Part shown: positions 8,228 through 17,321 of the stretch, piece by piece | Numbering within the stretch: the first letter of the stretch is position 1 | Layout: every line of letters begins with the position of its first letter | From: Prevotella sp. | Lineage (GTDB): Bacteria; Bacteroidota; Bacteroidia; Bacteroidales; Bacteroidaceae | Reading direction: 5' to 3' | DNA length: 64,000 bases | NCBI GenBank assembly: GCA_016287755.1 | Contig: JAEEWT010000017.1 | Coordinates: 1-64,000, forward strand | The notes under the pieces: generated by a model | What the model was told of the DNA's origin: nothing | What the model saw: the letters and a program-made list of their open reading frames with translations, nothing else | Databases searched by the model: none | Translations under genes and position numbers: made by a program

Positions 8228-9253
8228 TTACTTCGTGGTTCCTCGCACAACAAGTCGGGTGCGAACCACCTTCTTCACTACCTTGTCCATCGGTGTAATG
8301 CCCTCGACAAGGTTCACCAGGATATCCACAGCTTCCTCGCCAACCATGTGTCCCCGCTGTTCCACGGTGGTAAGCATCGGTTCGCAGGCAATGGCTCGCT
8401 CACCATTGGTAAAGCCACAGATGCTGATGTCGGCAGGAACATTGAATCCCATACGTTTCGCCGTATAGAGAATACCGATGGCCGTATCGTCGTTCACGGC
8501 GAAGAAAGCATCAGGACGGTCCTCCCGAGATAGAATCTCGGGTGTGATCTTCTCTGCTTCCATACGGTTGTCGCAGAAAAGGCGCAGACTGTCGTCCGGT
8601 CTTAATCCGTTCTTCAGTAACGCATCAACGTAGCCATTGTAACGGTTCTTCGAAATCTCCAACTGCATGGGCGACCCATAGAAAGCAATGCGTTTGCAGC
8701 CTGTCTGGATGAGATGGGTGACAGCCGTAAAGGCACCCATGTAATCATCCACCACCACACGGTTGGTGTTGATGGCCGTACAGATACGGTCGTAGAAGAC
8801 AAGGGGTACATGACTGTTGATGAGTTTCTTGAAATGGTCGTAAGCCACCGTATCCTTTGCCTGTGAGACAATGATGCCGCAAACACGGTTCTCCATGAAC
8901 GACTCGCAGATGCGTACCTCACGGTCGTAGCGTTCTTCACTCTGGGCCACCATGATACGATAGCCACGCACCCGTGCCTGCTCCTCGATTCCTGAAAGGA
9001 TCGTAGAGAAATAGTAATGGGCTATCTGCGGTACGATTACACCGATGATCTTCGGGGAAGATACCCGACTATGTCGGAGCGACTCTGCCAGGTAGTTAGG
9101 ATAAAAATTATGTTCGCGCGCATACGACTTGATACGTTCACGCTGCTGGATACTGATACGAGGACTGTCTTTCAAGGCTCGCGAAACAGTTGCAACGGAA
9201 ACACCCAGTTCCCGTGCAATATCTTTCATCGTTATGTTCGAGTTCTCGTTCAT
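8228..9253 (-). CDS. LacI/GalR-family transcriptional regulator of the starch system
   Basis: A 341-residue DNA-binding protein. The LacI-type helix-turn-helix is MKDIARELGVSVATVSRALK at residues 9-28. The periplasmic-binding-protein-like sensor domain follows from KIIGVIVPQIAHYYFS near residue 68 to the end. It is divergent from the SusC operon and upstream of the sugar MFS gene, so the effector is probably maltose or a maltodextrin. A perfect palindrome at 9333-9348 overlaps the -33 element of its own promoter, which suggests autoregulation. A second operator-like site lies upstream of the amylase genes at 31578. ATG 9253 is used; ATG 9229 is the alternative. Confidence 0.92.
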   Translation of the reverse strand: MNENSNITMKDIARELGVSVATVSRALKDSPRISIQQRERIKSYAREHNFYPNYLAESLRHSRVSSPKIIGVIVPQIAHYYFSTILSGIEEQARVRGYRIMVAQSEERYDREVRICESFMENRVCGIIVSQAKDTVAYDHFKKLINSHVPLVFYDRICTAINTNRVVVDDYMGAFTAVTHLIQTGCKRIAFYGSPMQLEISKNRYNGYVDALLKNGLRPDDSLRLFCDNRMEAEKITPEILSREDRPDAFFAVNDDTAIGILYTAKRMGFNVPADISICGFTNGERAIACEPMLTTVEQRGHMVGEEAVDILVNLVEGITPMDKVVKKVVRTRLVVRGTTK

Positions 9254-9307
9254 AGGCTATTTTCTTTTTGCAAAGTTATGCAAAAGATTGTTTCGGTAGT
9301 TCGCTTG

Positions 9308-9339
9308 CAAATATAATAATAATGTATGAAACGCGCAAA
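9308..9339 (-). promoter_or_regulatory. promoter of the LacI-type gene
   Basis: On the minus strand a -33 TTTG (9336-9339) and a -7 TATATTTG (9308-9315) are 20 bp apart. The -33 element is inside the LacI palindrome. A second TAACTTTG at 9271-9278 has no matching -33 element. Confidence 0.65.
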
Positions 9340-9348
9340 CGTTTGCGC
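9333..9348. promoter_or_regulatory. LacI-family operator
   Basis: GCGCAAACGTTTGCGC is a perfect 16-bp palindrome with the central CG typical of LacI/GalR operators. It covers the -33 element of the LacI gene and lies 62 bp upstream of the susC -7 box. This geometry suits repression of the regulator and activation, or upstream-site control, of susC. A close relative occurs at 31578-31593. Confidence 0.85.
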
Positions 9349-9402
9349 AATGTATTTACTTGATTTATATCATTTTTTCATACACCTTAACGAAAGTAAT
9401 AC

Positions 9403-9410
9403 TAAATTTG
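9403..9410 (+). promoter_or_regulatory. susC operon -7 box
   Basis: TAAATTTG fits TAnnTTTG. The only -33 candidate is a weak TTTC at 9376-9379 (23 bp away), which is in keeping with a promoter that needs an activator. The leader would be about 75 nt. Confidence 0.55.
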
Positions 9411-9489
9411 CAATCGAAAAGTCTATACTACTTGTCGATTTTGGAACTAACGAGATTTTATATTTTATATACTAACTTTAAACAATAGA

Positions 9490-12400
9490 ATGATGAAGCA
9501 GGTAAAATTCAGAATGCCTTTAAGGATGCTCGCACTCATATGTGGGCTGATCCTTTCTGCTACGGCCTTCGCACAGCAAATCACTGTGAATGGCCATGTG
9601 AAAGATGCTACCGGCGAAGATGTCATCGGCGCTACTGTCCGCGTTGTCGGAACACAGACGGGTACGGTGACTGACTTTGATGGTAACTTTACGATCAAAG
9701 CTAATCAAGGCGACCAGATTTCCGTTTCCTTCATTGGCTATCAAGATGCCGTTGTGGCCGCAGCGCCGCAAGTGGAAGTCTTGCTACAAGACGATGCCGC
9801 CCTGTCATTGAACGAAGTGGTGGTCATCGGTTATGGTGTAGCCAAGAAAAACGACTTAACCGGTTCGGTAACAGCTATCAAGCCCGATGAGAAGAACCAC
9901 GGTTTGATTACCAATGCACAGGAAATGATGCAGGGTAAGATTGCCGGTGTAAACATCACCTCTGGTGGTGGTACCCCTGGTGGCGGTGCTACCATCCGTA
10001 TTCGTGGTGGTTCGTCACTGAATGCATCTAACGACCCGTTGATCGTGATCGACGGTCTGGCCATGGACAACCAGGGTATCAAAGGTGCAGCCAACCCGCT
10101 GACGATGGTGAACCCGAACGACATTGAGAGTTTCACGGTGCTGAAGGATGCTTCAGCTACTGCCATCTATGGTAGTCGTGGTTCTAACGGTGTCATCATC
10201 ATCACCACCAAGAAGGGTCGTAAGGGAATGGCTCCCAAGGTGAGCTACAACGGAAATGTTTCTTACTCCGTGAAGAAAAAGACCCTTGACGTGCTGGACG
10301 GCGATGAGTATCGCAGCTTTATCAAGTCGTACTACGGTGCCGACTCAGAAGCAGCCTCTCTCTTGGGCAATGCCAACACCAACTGGCAGGACGAGATCTT
10401 CCACGCCGCTGTATCCAGCGACCATAACGTAACCGTACAGGGTGGTATCAGTAATATGCCCTACCGCATCAGCGTGGGCTACACCGACCAGAACGGTATC
10501 TTGAAGACCTCTAACTTCCAGCGTACAACGGCCAGTGTGACCTTGAACCCCTCGTTGCTGCAGGACCACCTGACATTCAACATCAACGGTAAGTTCATGT
10601 ACGCTCATAACCGTTATGCTAACGGTGATGCCATCGGTGATGCTACCCGCATGGATCCCACACAACCTATCTACTCTTCAGATCCGAAGTACAAGAACTA
10701 CCACGGCTACTGGCAGTGGCTCGACAGTGGTGCTTCTCTGAAGGATGAGAACTATGCTACTATGTGGAACCGCAACACCGTTGCCAACCCGCTGTCTCGT
10801 CTGTATGAGAAGAACGACCGCGCCAACTCATACGACTATATGGGTAATATAGAGGCCGACTATAAGATTCACGGCTTTGAGGATCTGCGTCTGCATGCTA
10901 ATGCCAGTGGCGACTGGGCCAACGGTACGCAGGATACCGACTATGCTAACTGGGGTCCGTCGAACTTCTACTATGGCAACAGCGGTTACACCTACGAGAG
11001 GAAATATAACCTGACCTTCTCAGCCTATGCTCAGTACTATAAGGATTTCCTTAAGACACAGCACTTCGACATCATGGGAGGTTATGAATGGAGCCACACC
11101 AAGTACTGGGGTGATTCATTCTATGCTGGAGTCTATCCCAGAACCACCAACCAGGTGATTACCCATGATGATGGTACTACCGAGCCTGCTGCAGGCAAGC
11201 CCTATAACGGAAGCACCAGCATCTGGAAGTCTGAGAACTACCTCGTCAGCTTCTTCGGTCGTGCCAATTACATTGCCTTCGACCGCTATATGATCACTGC
11301 TACAGTACGTCGCGACGGCTCCAGTCGCTTCAAGGAGCACTGGGCAACCTTCCCCTCTGTGGCTCTCGGTTGGAAGATCAACGAAGAAGCCTTCCTGAAG
11401 AACGTGAAGTGGATGGATGAGTTAAAACTCCGTCTGGGATGGGGAAAGACCGGTCAGCAGGATGGTATCGGCGACTATAACTACTTCGCCACCTATAATG
11501 TGAACACAACCAACGTCAACGGACGTTATCCGCTTATCGGTGTCAACGACAGCGGTTTGCTCTACCGTCCCGATGCTTACAACCCCGACCTGAAGTGGGA
11601 GACCACCACAACATGGAATGCAGGTCTTGACTGGAGCTTGTTCAACAACCGTGTCAGCGGTAGCGTGGATTACTACTACCGTAAGACCACCGACCTGATT
11701 AACGATGCTTCTGTATCGGCAGGTTCGAACTTCCGTAACATGGTACGCTCGAACATCGGTTCTTTGGAGAACAGAGGTATCGAGGCTTCTTTGACCGTAC
11801 GTCCTGTACAGACCGAGGACTGGCAGTGGGAGGTTACAGCTAACTTCACCTATAACAAGAATAAGATTACGGAGCTGACCGGTGAGTCTTCACTCGTAAT
11901 GACGGGTGGTATCTCATCAGGAACTGGTAACCAGTGCCAAGCACACTCCGTGGGCTATCCGCACAACTCCTTCTATGTGTTCCAGCAGGTTTACGACCAG
12001 AACGGTCTGCCACTCGAAGGTGTCTATGTAGATCGTAATGCCGACGGTGTCATCAACGACTCCGACCGTTACTTCTACAAGAGTCCAGATGCTCCTTACA
12101 CCGCAGGTCTGAGCTCACGTCTGCAGTTCAAGGACTGGGACTTCGGCTTCGGTCTGCGTGCAAGTTTCGACAACTACGTATTCTGGGACAAAGAGGCAGG
12201 ATACTCCAATGTATCTAAGCGCTACGATTCTTCTTTCGGCTACCTGCAGAATGTTATCCCAGGTGCCATCCAGCGCAACTGGTCAACCTACGACCACGCC
12301 TTGTCCGACTACTTTGTACACAATGCTTCATTCCTGAAGTGCGACAACATCACACTGGGTTACTCCTTCGATAACCTCTTCAAGGGCGGTAACTACAGTG

Positions 12401-12564
12401 GACTCTCCGGACGAATCTATGCATCAGCTACAAACGTGTTCACCATCACCAAGTACGAGGGTATCGACCCAGAGGTGTTCCCAAGTAAGGATCAGTGGGG
12501 TATCGACAACAACATGTACCCCCGTCCATTTACCGTACAGGTGGGACTGAATCTCAATTTCTAA
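9490..12564 (+). CDS. susC: SusC-type TonB-dependent outer-membrane transporter
   Basis: TonB-dependent importer of 1024 residues for large malto-oligosaccharides. A signal peptide ends at ATAFAQ (about residue 29). A carboxypeptidase-regulatory-like domain follows (ITVNGHVKDATGEDVIGATV to about residue 100). The TonB box region is ALSLNEVVVIGYG near residue 108. The plug carries RIRGGSSLNASNDPLIVIDG near residue 170, and a 22-strand barrel fills the rest to VQVGLNLNF at the C-terminus. Two ATG codons lie at 9490 and 9493. It is the first gene of susC-susD-susE-susF-ompA and diverges from a LacI regulator; starch as substrate is inferred from the SusE/F partners and GH13 genes. Confidence 0.95.
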   Translation: MMKQVKFRMPLRMLALICGLILSATAFAQQITVNGHVKDATGEDVIGATVRVVGTQTGTVTDFDGNFTIKANQGDQISVSFIGYQDAVVAAAPQVEVLLQDDAALSLNEVVVIGYGVAKKNDLTGSVTAIKPDEKNHGLITNAQEMMQGKIAGVNITSGGGTPGGGATIRIRGGSSLNASNDPLIVIDGLAMDNQGIKGAANPLTMVNPNDIESFTVLKDASATAIYGSRGSNGVIIITTKKGRKGMAPKVSYNGNVSYSVKKKTLDVLDGDEYRSFIKSYYGADSEAASLLGNANTNWQDEIFHAAVSSDHNVTVQGGISNMPYRISVGYTDQNGILKTSNFQRTTASVTLNPSLLQDHLTFNINGKFMYAHNRYANGDAIGDATRMDPTQPIYSSDPKYKNYHGYWQWLDSGASLKDENYATMWNRNTVANPLSRLYEKNDRANSYDYMGNIEADYKIHGFEDLRLHANASGDWANGTQDTDYANWGPSNFYYGNSGYTYERKYNLTFSAYAQYYKDFLKTQHFDIMGGYEWSHTKYWGDSFYAGVYPRTTNQVITHDDGTTEPAAGKPYNGSTSIWKSENYLVSFFGRANYIAFDRYMITATVRRDGSSRFKEHWATFPSVALGWKINEEAFLKNVKWMDELKLRLGWGKTGQQDGIGDYNYFATYNVNTTNVNGRYPLIGVNDSGLLYRPDAYNPDLKWETTTTWNAGLDWSLFNNRVSGSVDYYYRKTTDLINDASVSAGSNFRNMVRSNIGSLENRGIEASLTVRPVQTEDWQWEVTANFTYNKNKITELTGESSLVMTGGISSGTGNQCQAHSVGYPHNSFYVFQQVYDQNGLPLEGVYVDRNADGVINDSDRYFYKSPDAPYTAGLSSRLQFKDWDFGFGLRASFDNYVFWDKEAGYSNVSKRYDSSFGYLQNVIPGAIQRNWSTYDHALSDYFVHNASFLKCDNITLGYSFDNLFKGGNYSGLSGRIYASATNVFTITKYEGIDPEVFPSKDQWGIDNNMYPRPFTVQVGLNLNF

Positions 12565-12609
12565 TAATGCAAGGATTGAAAAATTGTAGTTCTTGAAACA
12601 ATATAAACA

Positions 12610-14226
12610 ATGAAGATTATGAACTTAAGATATTTCAAAAACATGATTCCCGCTGCAGCGATTCTCTTTGCTGCCGTAGGACTGAGTTCTTGCACGGGCG
12701 ACCTCGACGTCACACCGATTGATCCCAGTAAGACCATGGTTCCCGATGAGGCATCTCTCTTTACCAAATGCTATTCGAACATGGCACTGCAGGGTCAGAC
12801 AGGTGCTAATGGCGACTGCGACATCGACGGTCTCGATGGTGGTACCGCAGGATTTGTCCGTCAGCTTTGGAACAGTAATGAACTCACAACCGATGAGGCT
12901 ATCTGCGCATGGGGAGACCCCGGTATTCCCGCATTTAACTATAACCAGTATGATGCTTCACATCCCATGCTCAAAGGTTTCTACTATCGTCTTTATACAG
13001 GTATTGCATTCTGCAACCATTATCTGGAAGTATGTGCCGGCATGGACGCTACCCACGAAGCTGAGGTTCGCTTCCTCCGTGCCCTCTACTACTATCATCT
13101 GATGGATGCGTTCGGTAATGTGCCGTTTGCTACCGCACTGATGTCAACACCTCCTCCCCAGATCCAGCGTGCCGACCTCTTCAAGTGGATTGAAGAAGAA
13201 CTGCTGGCTGTGAAGGATCAGCTGATGGCACCTGCTGCTCGCAAGGATTCCGACAATGGCTATGGACGTGCCGACCAGGATGCAGCAAACTTGCTGCTGG
13301 CCCGTATGTACCTGAATGCAGAGGTCTATACAGGCACCGCCCGCTGGGCAGAAGCCAAGGAGTATGCCGAGAAGGTGATCAACGGTCCGCACAAACTCTG
13401 GACTACTGGCACGAACGGATTCAGCGCCTACCAGATGCTCTTCATGGGCGACAATGGTAGTAACGGTGCTTCTCAGGAGGCTATCCTCCCGCTGTTGCAG
13501 GATGGTGTGAAGACAACTGCATGGTGTACTTCTCTGTTCCTGATGGCTTCCACATGGAAGGCAGACATGGACACTGAGGGCAACTACAACACCAGTGAGC
13601 TTTGGGCTGGTAACCGCGCCCGCATCCAGTTGGTGGCAAAGTTCTTCCCCAACAACGATGCACCGCAGGTGAGCATCAAGGACATGGCAGTGGCTGCCGG
13701 TGATGACCGTGCATTGTTCTTCGGTATCGACCGTGAGCTTTCCATCTCTACACCTACAGAGTTCACCTCTGGCTATTCAGTAGGAAAGTTCCGTAACACA
13801 TACGCAGGAGGCGGCAGTCCTCATAACTCACAGTTCATCGACACCGACTTCTTCCTGATGCGCTCCGCCGAGGCATACCTGATTGCCGCTGAGGCTGATG
13901 CACGATTGAATGGTGGTACGACAAGCAGCACTGGTGCCAACTACATCAACGCACTGCGCGAACGTGCCCATACCTCTACCTTTAACAGCTATACCACAGA
14001 GCAGATTCTCGACGAGCGCTCTCGCGAGCTCTATTTCGAGGGCTTCCGCCGCACCGACTTGATCCGTTACGGATACTTCGGTGGCTCAAACAGCGGCAGA
14101 TATCTCTGGGAGTGGAAAGGTGGCTCACAGAACGGTGCAGCCTTCTCGGCCGACCTGAACCTCTTTGCGATTCCTGCTGAGGACATCAACGCCAATCCGA
14201 ACCTCACGCAGAATCCTGGCTATTAA
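12610..14226 (+). CDS. susD: SusD-type starch-binding surface lipoprotein
   Basis: Lipoprotein of 538 residues that caps the SusC barrel and binds the glycan. The lipobox is GLSSC (Cys about residue 28), followed by TGDLD, an acidic start that fits the Bacteroidetes lipoprotein export signal for the cell surface. TPR-type helices and the SusD/RagB C-terminal pattern ILDERSRELYFEGFRRTDLIRYG (near residue 460) are clear. The start at 12610 or the in-frame ATG four codons on cannot be separated. It sits 45 bp after susC, as in all SusC/SusD pairs. Confidence 0.95.
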   Translation: MKIMNLRYFKNMIPAAAILFAAVGLSSCTGDLDVTPIDPSKTMVPDEASLFTKCYSNMALQGQTGANGDCDIDGLDGGTAGFVRQLWNSNELTTDEAICAWGDPGIPAFNYNQYDASHPMLKGFYYRLYTGIAFCNHYLEVCAGMDATHEAEVRFLRALYYYHLMDAFGNVPFATALMSTPPPQIQRADLFKWIEEELLAVKDQLMAPAARKDSDNGYGRADQDAANLLLARMYLNAEVYTGTARWAEAKEYAEKVINGPHKLWTTGTNGFSAYQMLFMGDNGSNGASQEAILPLLQDGVKTTAWCTSLFLMASTWKADMDTEGNYNTSELWAGNRARIQLVAKFFPNNDAPQVSIKDMAVAAGDDRALFFGIDRELSISTPTEFTSGYSVGKFRNTYAGGGSPHNSQFIDTDFFLMRSAEAYLIAAEADARLNGGTTSSTGANYINALRERAHTSTFNSYTTEQILDERSRELYFEGFRRTDLIRYGYFGGSNSGRYLWEWKGGSQNGAAFSADLNLFAIPAEDINANPNLTQNPGY

Positions 14227-14268
14227 TGTGAATCGTCTGTAAGAAACAAAGCATTAAGATTATAAAGT

Positions 14269-15474
14269 ATGAAAAAGATATATCAATTGTCAATGCTGCT
14301 GCTTGCCGGCGCATTTGCACTGACTGCCTGTACCGACGACAACGAGTCGAACCCCACGCTGACACAGCCTACACAGTTCGTGCTCAATGAATTTGCCGTC
14401 AATGGAAATATCGATCTGGAGAGGACTGCTTCCTTGGCGCTCTCTTGGTCACAACCTACAGCCTATAATGATTTCAATGCCCCCGTGGTACCTACCTACA
14501 CGGTAGAGGTGTCACCGACAGGCTCTTTCAACAAGGCTTTCGACGTCAACGCCGAGGATAATACCGGAGCTGACTTCTTCACCATGGATGAGACTTACAC
14601 TAGTGGTAAGAATGTGGAACTGAATGCAGAGACCATCGACCGTATGCTGATCCAGCTCAATGGCTGGAACGAGGCAGGTAAGGTTCCTTCTATCGTTGAT
14701 CTCGCCTTCCGCGTGAAGGCTGCGATCAGGGATGCTTCGTTCCGCGAGTACTACCCCATCTACTCGAATGTGGTGACCATGAAGGCTGTTCCTTATTATA
14801 TTGAGCTTAAACCGGCCGCACCGATCATCTGGTACATGGTGGGTAACTGCATCGGTAGTGCTTCCTGGAGCAATGATGCCAACGGCGTCGGCAAGGGTCT
14901 CGTTCCGATGTTCCTTGTACCGAATGGAGAATATGACAAGGCCACAGGTGGTGGTATGACCTCTTTCACAGGTTACTTCCCCGAGGACGGTCAGTTCAAG
15001 TTCGTGCTCACACCGGGTGACTGGAACACACAGATGAACTTCACCAACGTGAAGAATCCGGGTAGCTTCCTCATTGACGCCGACGGTGACAACCACAACA
15101 TCGGCATTGGCGAGAAGGGCTACTACACCATCAATGTGGATACCCGTACCAACGAGATCATCATCGAGAAGTACGAGAAGGATGTGAAGGTCTTTGACCA
15201 GCTCAGCATTGCAGGTACCTTCAATGATTGGTCTGACTCTGACATGACACCTGTCTTTACCCTCGACGGCGCAGAGAACCACCTCTGGTCATTTGAGGTA
15301 AACGGTGGAGACCATCTGAAGATCAAGACTCCGGGCAGCTGGGAAACCAACTGGGGTTATAAGAACGGTTTGGCTGGAGAAGCCGACGGTGACGGCAACC
15401 TTGTCATTCCCGACGGCAAATACCTCCTGCTGTTCAACGATATCACCGGTGACTACATGTTAATCGAACAATAA
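14269..15474 (+). CDS. susE: SusE-like starch-binding outer-membrane lipoprotein
   Basis: Lipoprotein of 401 residues. The lipobox is LTACTDDNE (Cys about residue 21), with an acidic tail that fits surface export. The N-terminal part (about 30-170) is the Ig-like SusE domain. The middle (IWYMVGNCIGSASW, about 185-300) and C-terminal part (LSIAGTFNDWSDSDMTPV to the end, about 305-401) look like starch-binding modules of the SusE/SusF fold, with aromatic residues at the expected places. It should hold starch near SusCD without hydrolysing it. It is 42 bp after susD. Confidence 0.85.
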   Translation: MKKIYQLSMLLLAGAFALTACTDDNESNPTLTQPTQFVLNEFAVNGNIDLERTASLALSWSQPTAYNDFNAPVVPTYTVEVSPTGSFNKAFDVNAEDNTGADFFTMDETYTSGKNVELNAETIDRMLIQLNGWNEAGKVPSIVDLAFRVKAAIRDASFREYYPIYSNVVTMKAVPYYIELKPAAPIIWYMVGNCIGSASWSNDANGVGKGLVPMFLVPNGEYDKATGGGMTSFTGYFPEDGQFKFVLTPGDWNTQMNFTNVKNPGSFLIDADGDNHNIGIGEKGYYTINVDTRTNEIIIEKYEKDVKVFDQLSIAGTFNDWSDSDMTPVFTLDGAENHLWSFEVNGGDHLKIKTPGSWETNWGYKNGLAGEADGDGNLVIPDGKYLLLFNDITGDYMLIEQ

Positions 15475-15495
15475 CAGAATAAAGAGATTACGATT

Positions 15496-17301
15496 ATGAC
15501 TAAGAAAATATTATTCGCAATAGCATTTGTAGCGTCGATGATTTCCTGCACCGACGACTACAAAGACTGGGCCGATCCGCAGAAAGTTGACCAGCCGGAA
15601 ATCGTATCCTTCGGCGACGGCAGCATCTCTACCGTTGGAGTCATCGACTTCAACAGTGTTAAAGACGAGCTGGTGAAGGTGTGTAACATCACCCCACCAA
15701 CGTCTACCGATGCTTCCTACACCCCGATATATACCATCTCGCTGGGTGAGAATACCTATAACATCAATGCCGACGGTACTATGTCAGCAGCTGATCTGGA
15801 GAACTACATCATCAGTCAGTACGGTCGTCGCCCTGTAGAGCGTGAGGTGGCTGCTACTGTCAGTATGTGGCTGAGCAATGGCAAGACTGCTGTGAAGTCG
15901 GCTACATCTGGTGAGTTCCATATCAAAGCCATCCCGCAGGCTCCGCAGATCTCTGAGAACTATTACATCGTAGGTGGTCCGAACGACTGGTATGAGTCGG
16001 CTGCCAACAAGATGTTGAAGTTCACACACAGTGGCAAGGACGTTTATGAAGATCCTATCTTCACCGTCGTATTCAATGCTTCTGAGGGTGACACCTGGTT
16101 TGCCATCGGTGATGACGAGGCTTGTGAGGCTATCGGTAACGACAATGACTGGTCGAAGTTGTTCGGTACCACCAAGGGTAACGGTAACACCGACCTGACA
16201 GGTAATCTCGATCGCCGCTACAACCTCTCTGATGATGGTTCATTCTGTGTTCCCGCAGGTAACAGACTCATCAAGGTTACCATCAACATGATGGACTATA
16301 CCTACCAGATTGAGCCGCTGAACATCGCCGACAACTACTACCTCATTGGTGGTCCTGGCGAGTGGAACAGTTCAAAAGACATGAAGTTCTCACACAGCGA
16401 CAAGAGTGTGTTCGATGATCCTGTATTCACCTATACATTTGCCAGCACGGGTGGTGAGATGTGGTTCGCCTTTGGTGACGACGAGGCCATGGATGCTGTC
16501 GGCGAGGGCAACTGGACAAAACTGTTCGGTACAACAGGAGCCAGTGAAGACCTGAGCGGTACCTTCGACCGTCGTTACAACCTCGACGGTGACCACTCCT
16601 TCCATGTTGACGGTGCAGCGAAGTTCTACAAGATCTCCATCAACATGATGACCTACACCTATGAGATCACTGCGTTGAACTTCGAAGAGTATATCTATGT
16701 GCCCGGAAATGCACAGAAGTACAACACCTCTGCCGCAGGTATGCCCGACTACGGTTGGACTCCTGAACTGGCACCAGCCTTGTACTCTGCAAACTCCGAC
16801 GGAAAGTATGAGGGCTATGCCTACATGGATGGTGATTTCAAGTTCACCAAGCAGCGTAACTGGAATGCTGAATACAACTATGAGAGCTTCTCCTCTTATG
16901 ATCCGATCTTCTCTGTTGGTGAAGGCACGAACATTAACTGTTCAGAGCCAGGTTACTACCGACTCGTTGCTGACGTAGCCAATGGTTCACTCACTGCCAC
17001 CAAGCTCACTTGGGGTCTTGTAGGTCCTGCTACAGCTGGTGGATGGGACGCAGCAGCTTACACTGTCATGAGCTACAACATGGCTGACGACTGCTGGGAA
17101 ATCACCACAGACCTCAATGCCGATGAGTTCAAGTTCACCACCAATGGCAGTTGGGACATCAACCTGGGTGGCAACTCTATTGATGACTTGACAGAAGGTG
17201 GTCCGAACCTCCGAATCAACGAGGCCGGCACCTACACCATCAAGTTGTATCCCAGTCGTACCCAGAGCAACAAGATGTATGCTACCATTGAGAAAAAGTA
17301 A
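15496..17301 (+). CDS. susF: SusF-like multi-domain starch-binding lipoprotein
   Basis: Lipoprotein of 601 residues with lipobox MISCTDDYKD (Cys about residue 16, acidic follow-up). After an N-terminal Ig-like domain come at least three binding modules. Two are near copies: one around residues 154-275 (NYYIVGGPNDW, TWFAIGDDEA, RRYNLSDDGSF, INMMDYTYQI) and one around 278-395 (NYYLIGGPGEW, MWFAFGDDEA, RRYNLDGDHSF, INMMTYTYEI). Further modules follow to the C-terminus (WGLVGPATAGGWDAAAY). Binding only is expected. It resembles SusF in role and order rather than in close sequence. It is 21 bp after susE. Confidence 0.82.
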   Translation: MTKKILFAIAFVASMISCTDDYKDWADPQKVDQPEIVSFGDGSISTVGVIDFNSVKDELVKVCNITPPTSTDASYTPIYTISLGENTYNINADGTMSAADLENYIISQYGRRPVEREVAATVSMWLSNGKTAVKSATSGEFHIKAIPQAPQISENYYIVGGPNDWYESAANKMLKFTHSGKDVYEDPIFTVVFNASEGDTWFAIGDDEACEAIGNDNDWSKLFGTTKGNGNTDLTGNLDRRYNLSDDGSFCVPAGNRLIKVTINMMDYTYQIEPLNIADNYYLIGGPGEWNSSKDMKFSHSDKSVFDDPVFTYTFASTGGEMWFAFGDDEAMDAVGEGNWTKLFGTTGASEDLSGTFDRRYNLDGDHSFHVDGAAKFYKISINMMTYTYEITALNFEEYIYVPGNAQKYNTSAAGMPDYGWTPELAPALYSANSDGKYEGYAYMDGDFKFTKQRNWNAEYNYESFSSYDPIFSVGEGTNINCSEPGYYRLVADVANGSLTATKLTWGLVGPATAGGWDAAAYTVMSYNMADDCWEITTDLNADEFKFTTNGSWDINLGGNSIDDLTEGGPNLRINEAGTYTIKLYPSRTQSNKMYATIEKK

Positions 17302-17321
17302 TAACGATAATTTAGGTGATT

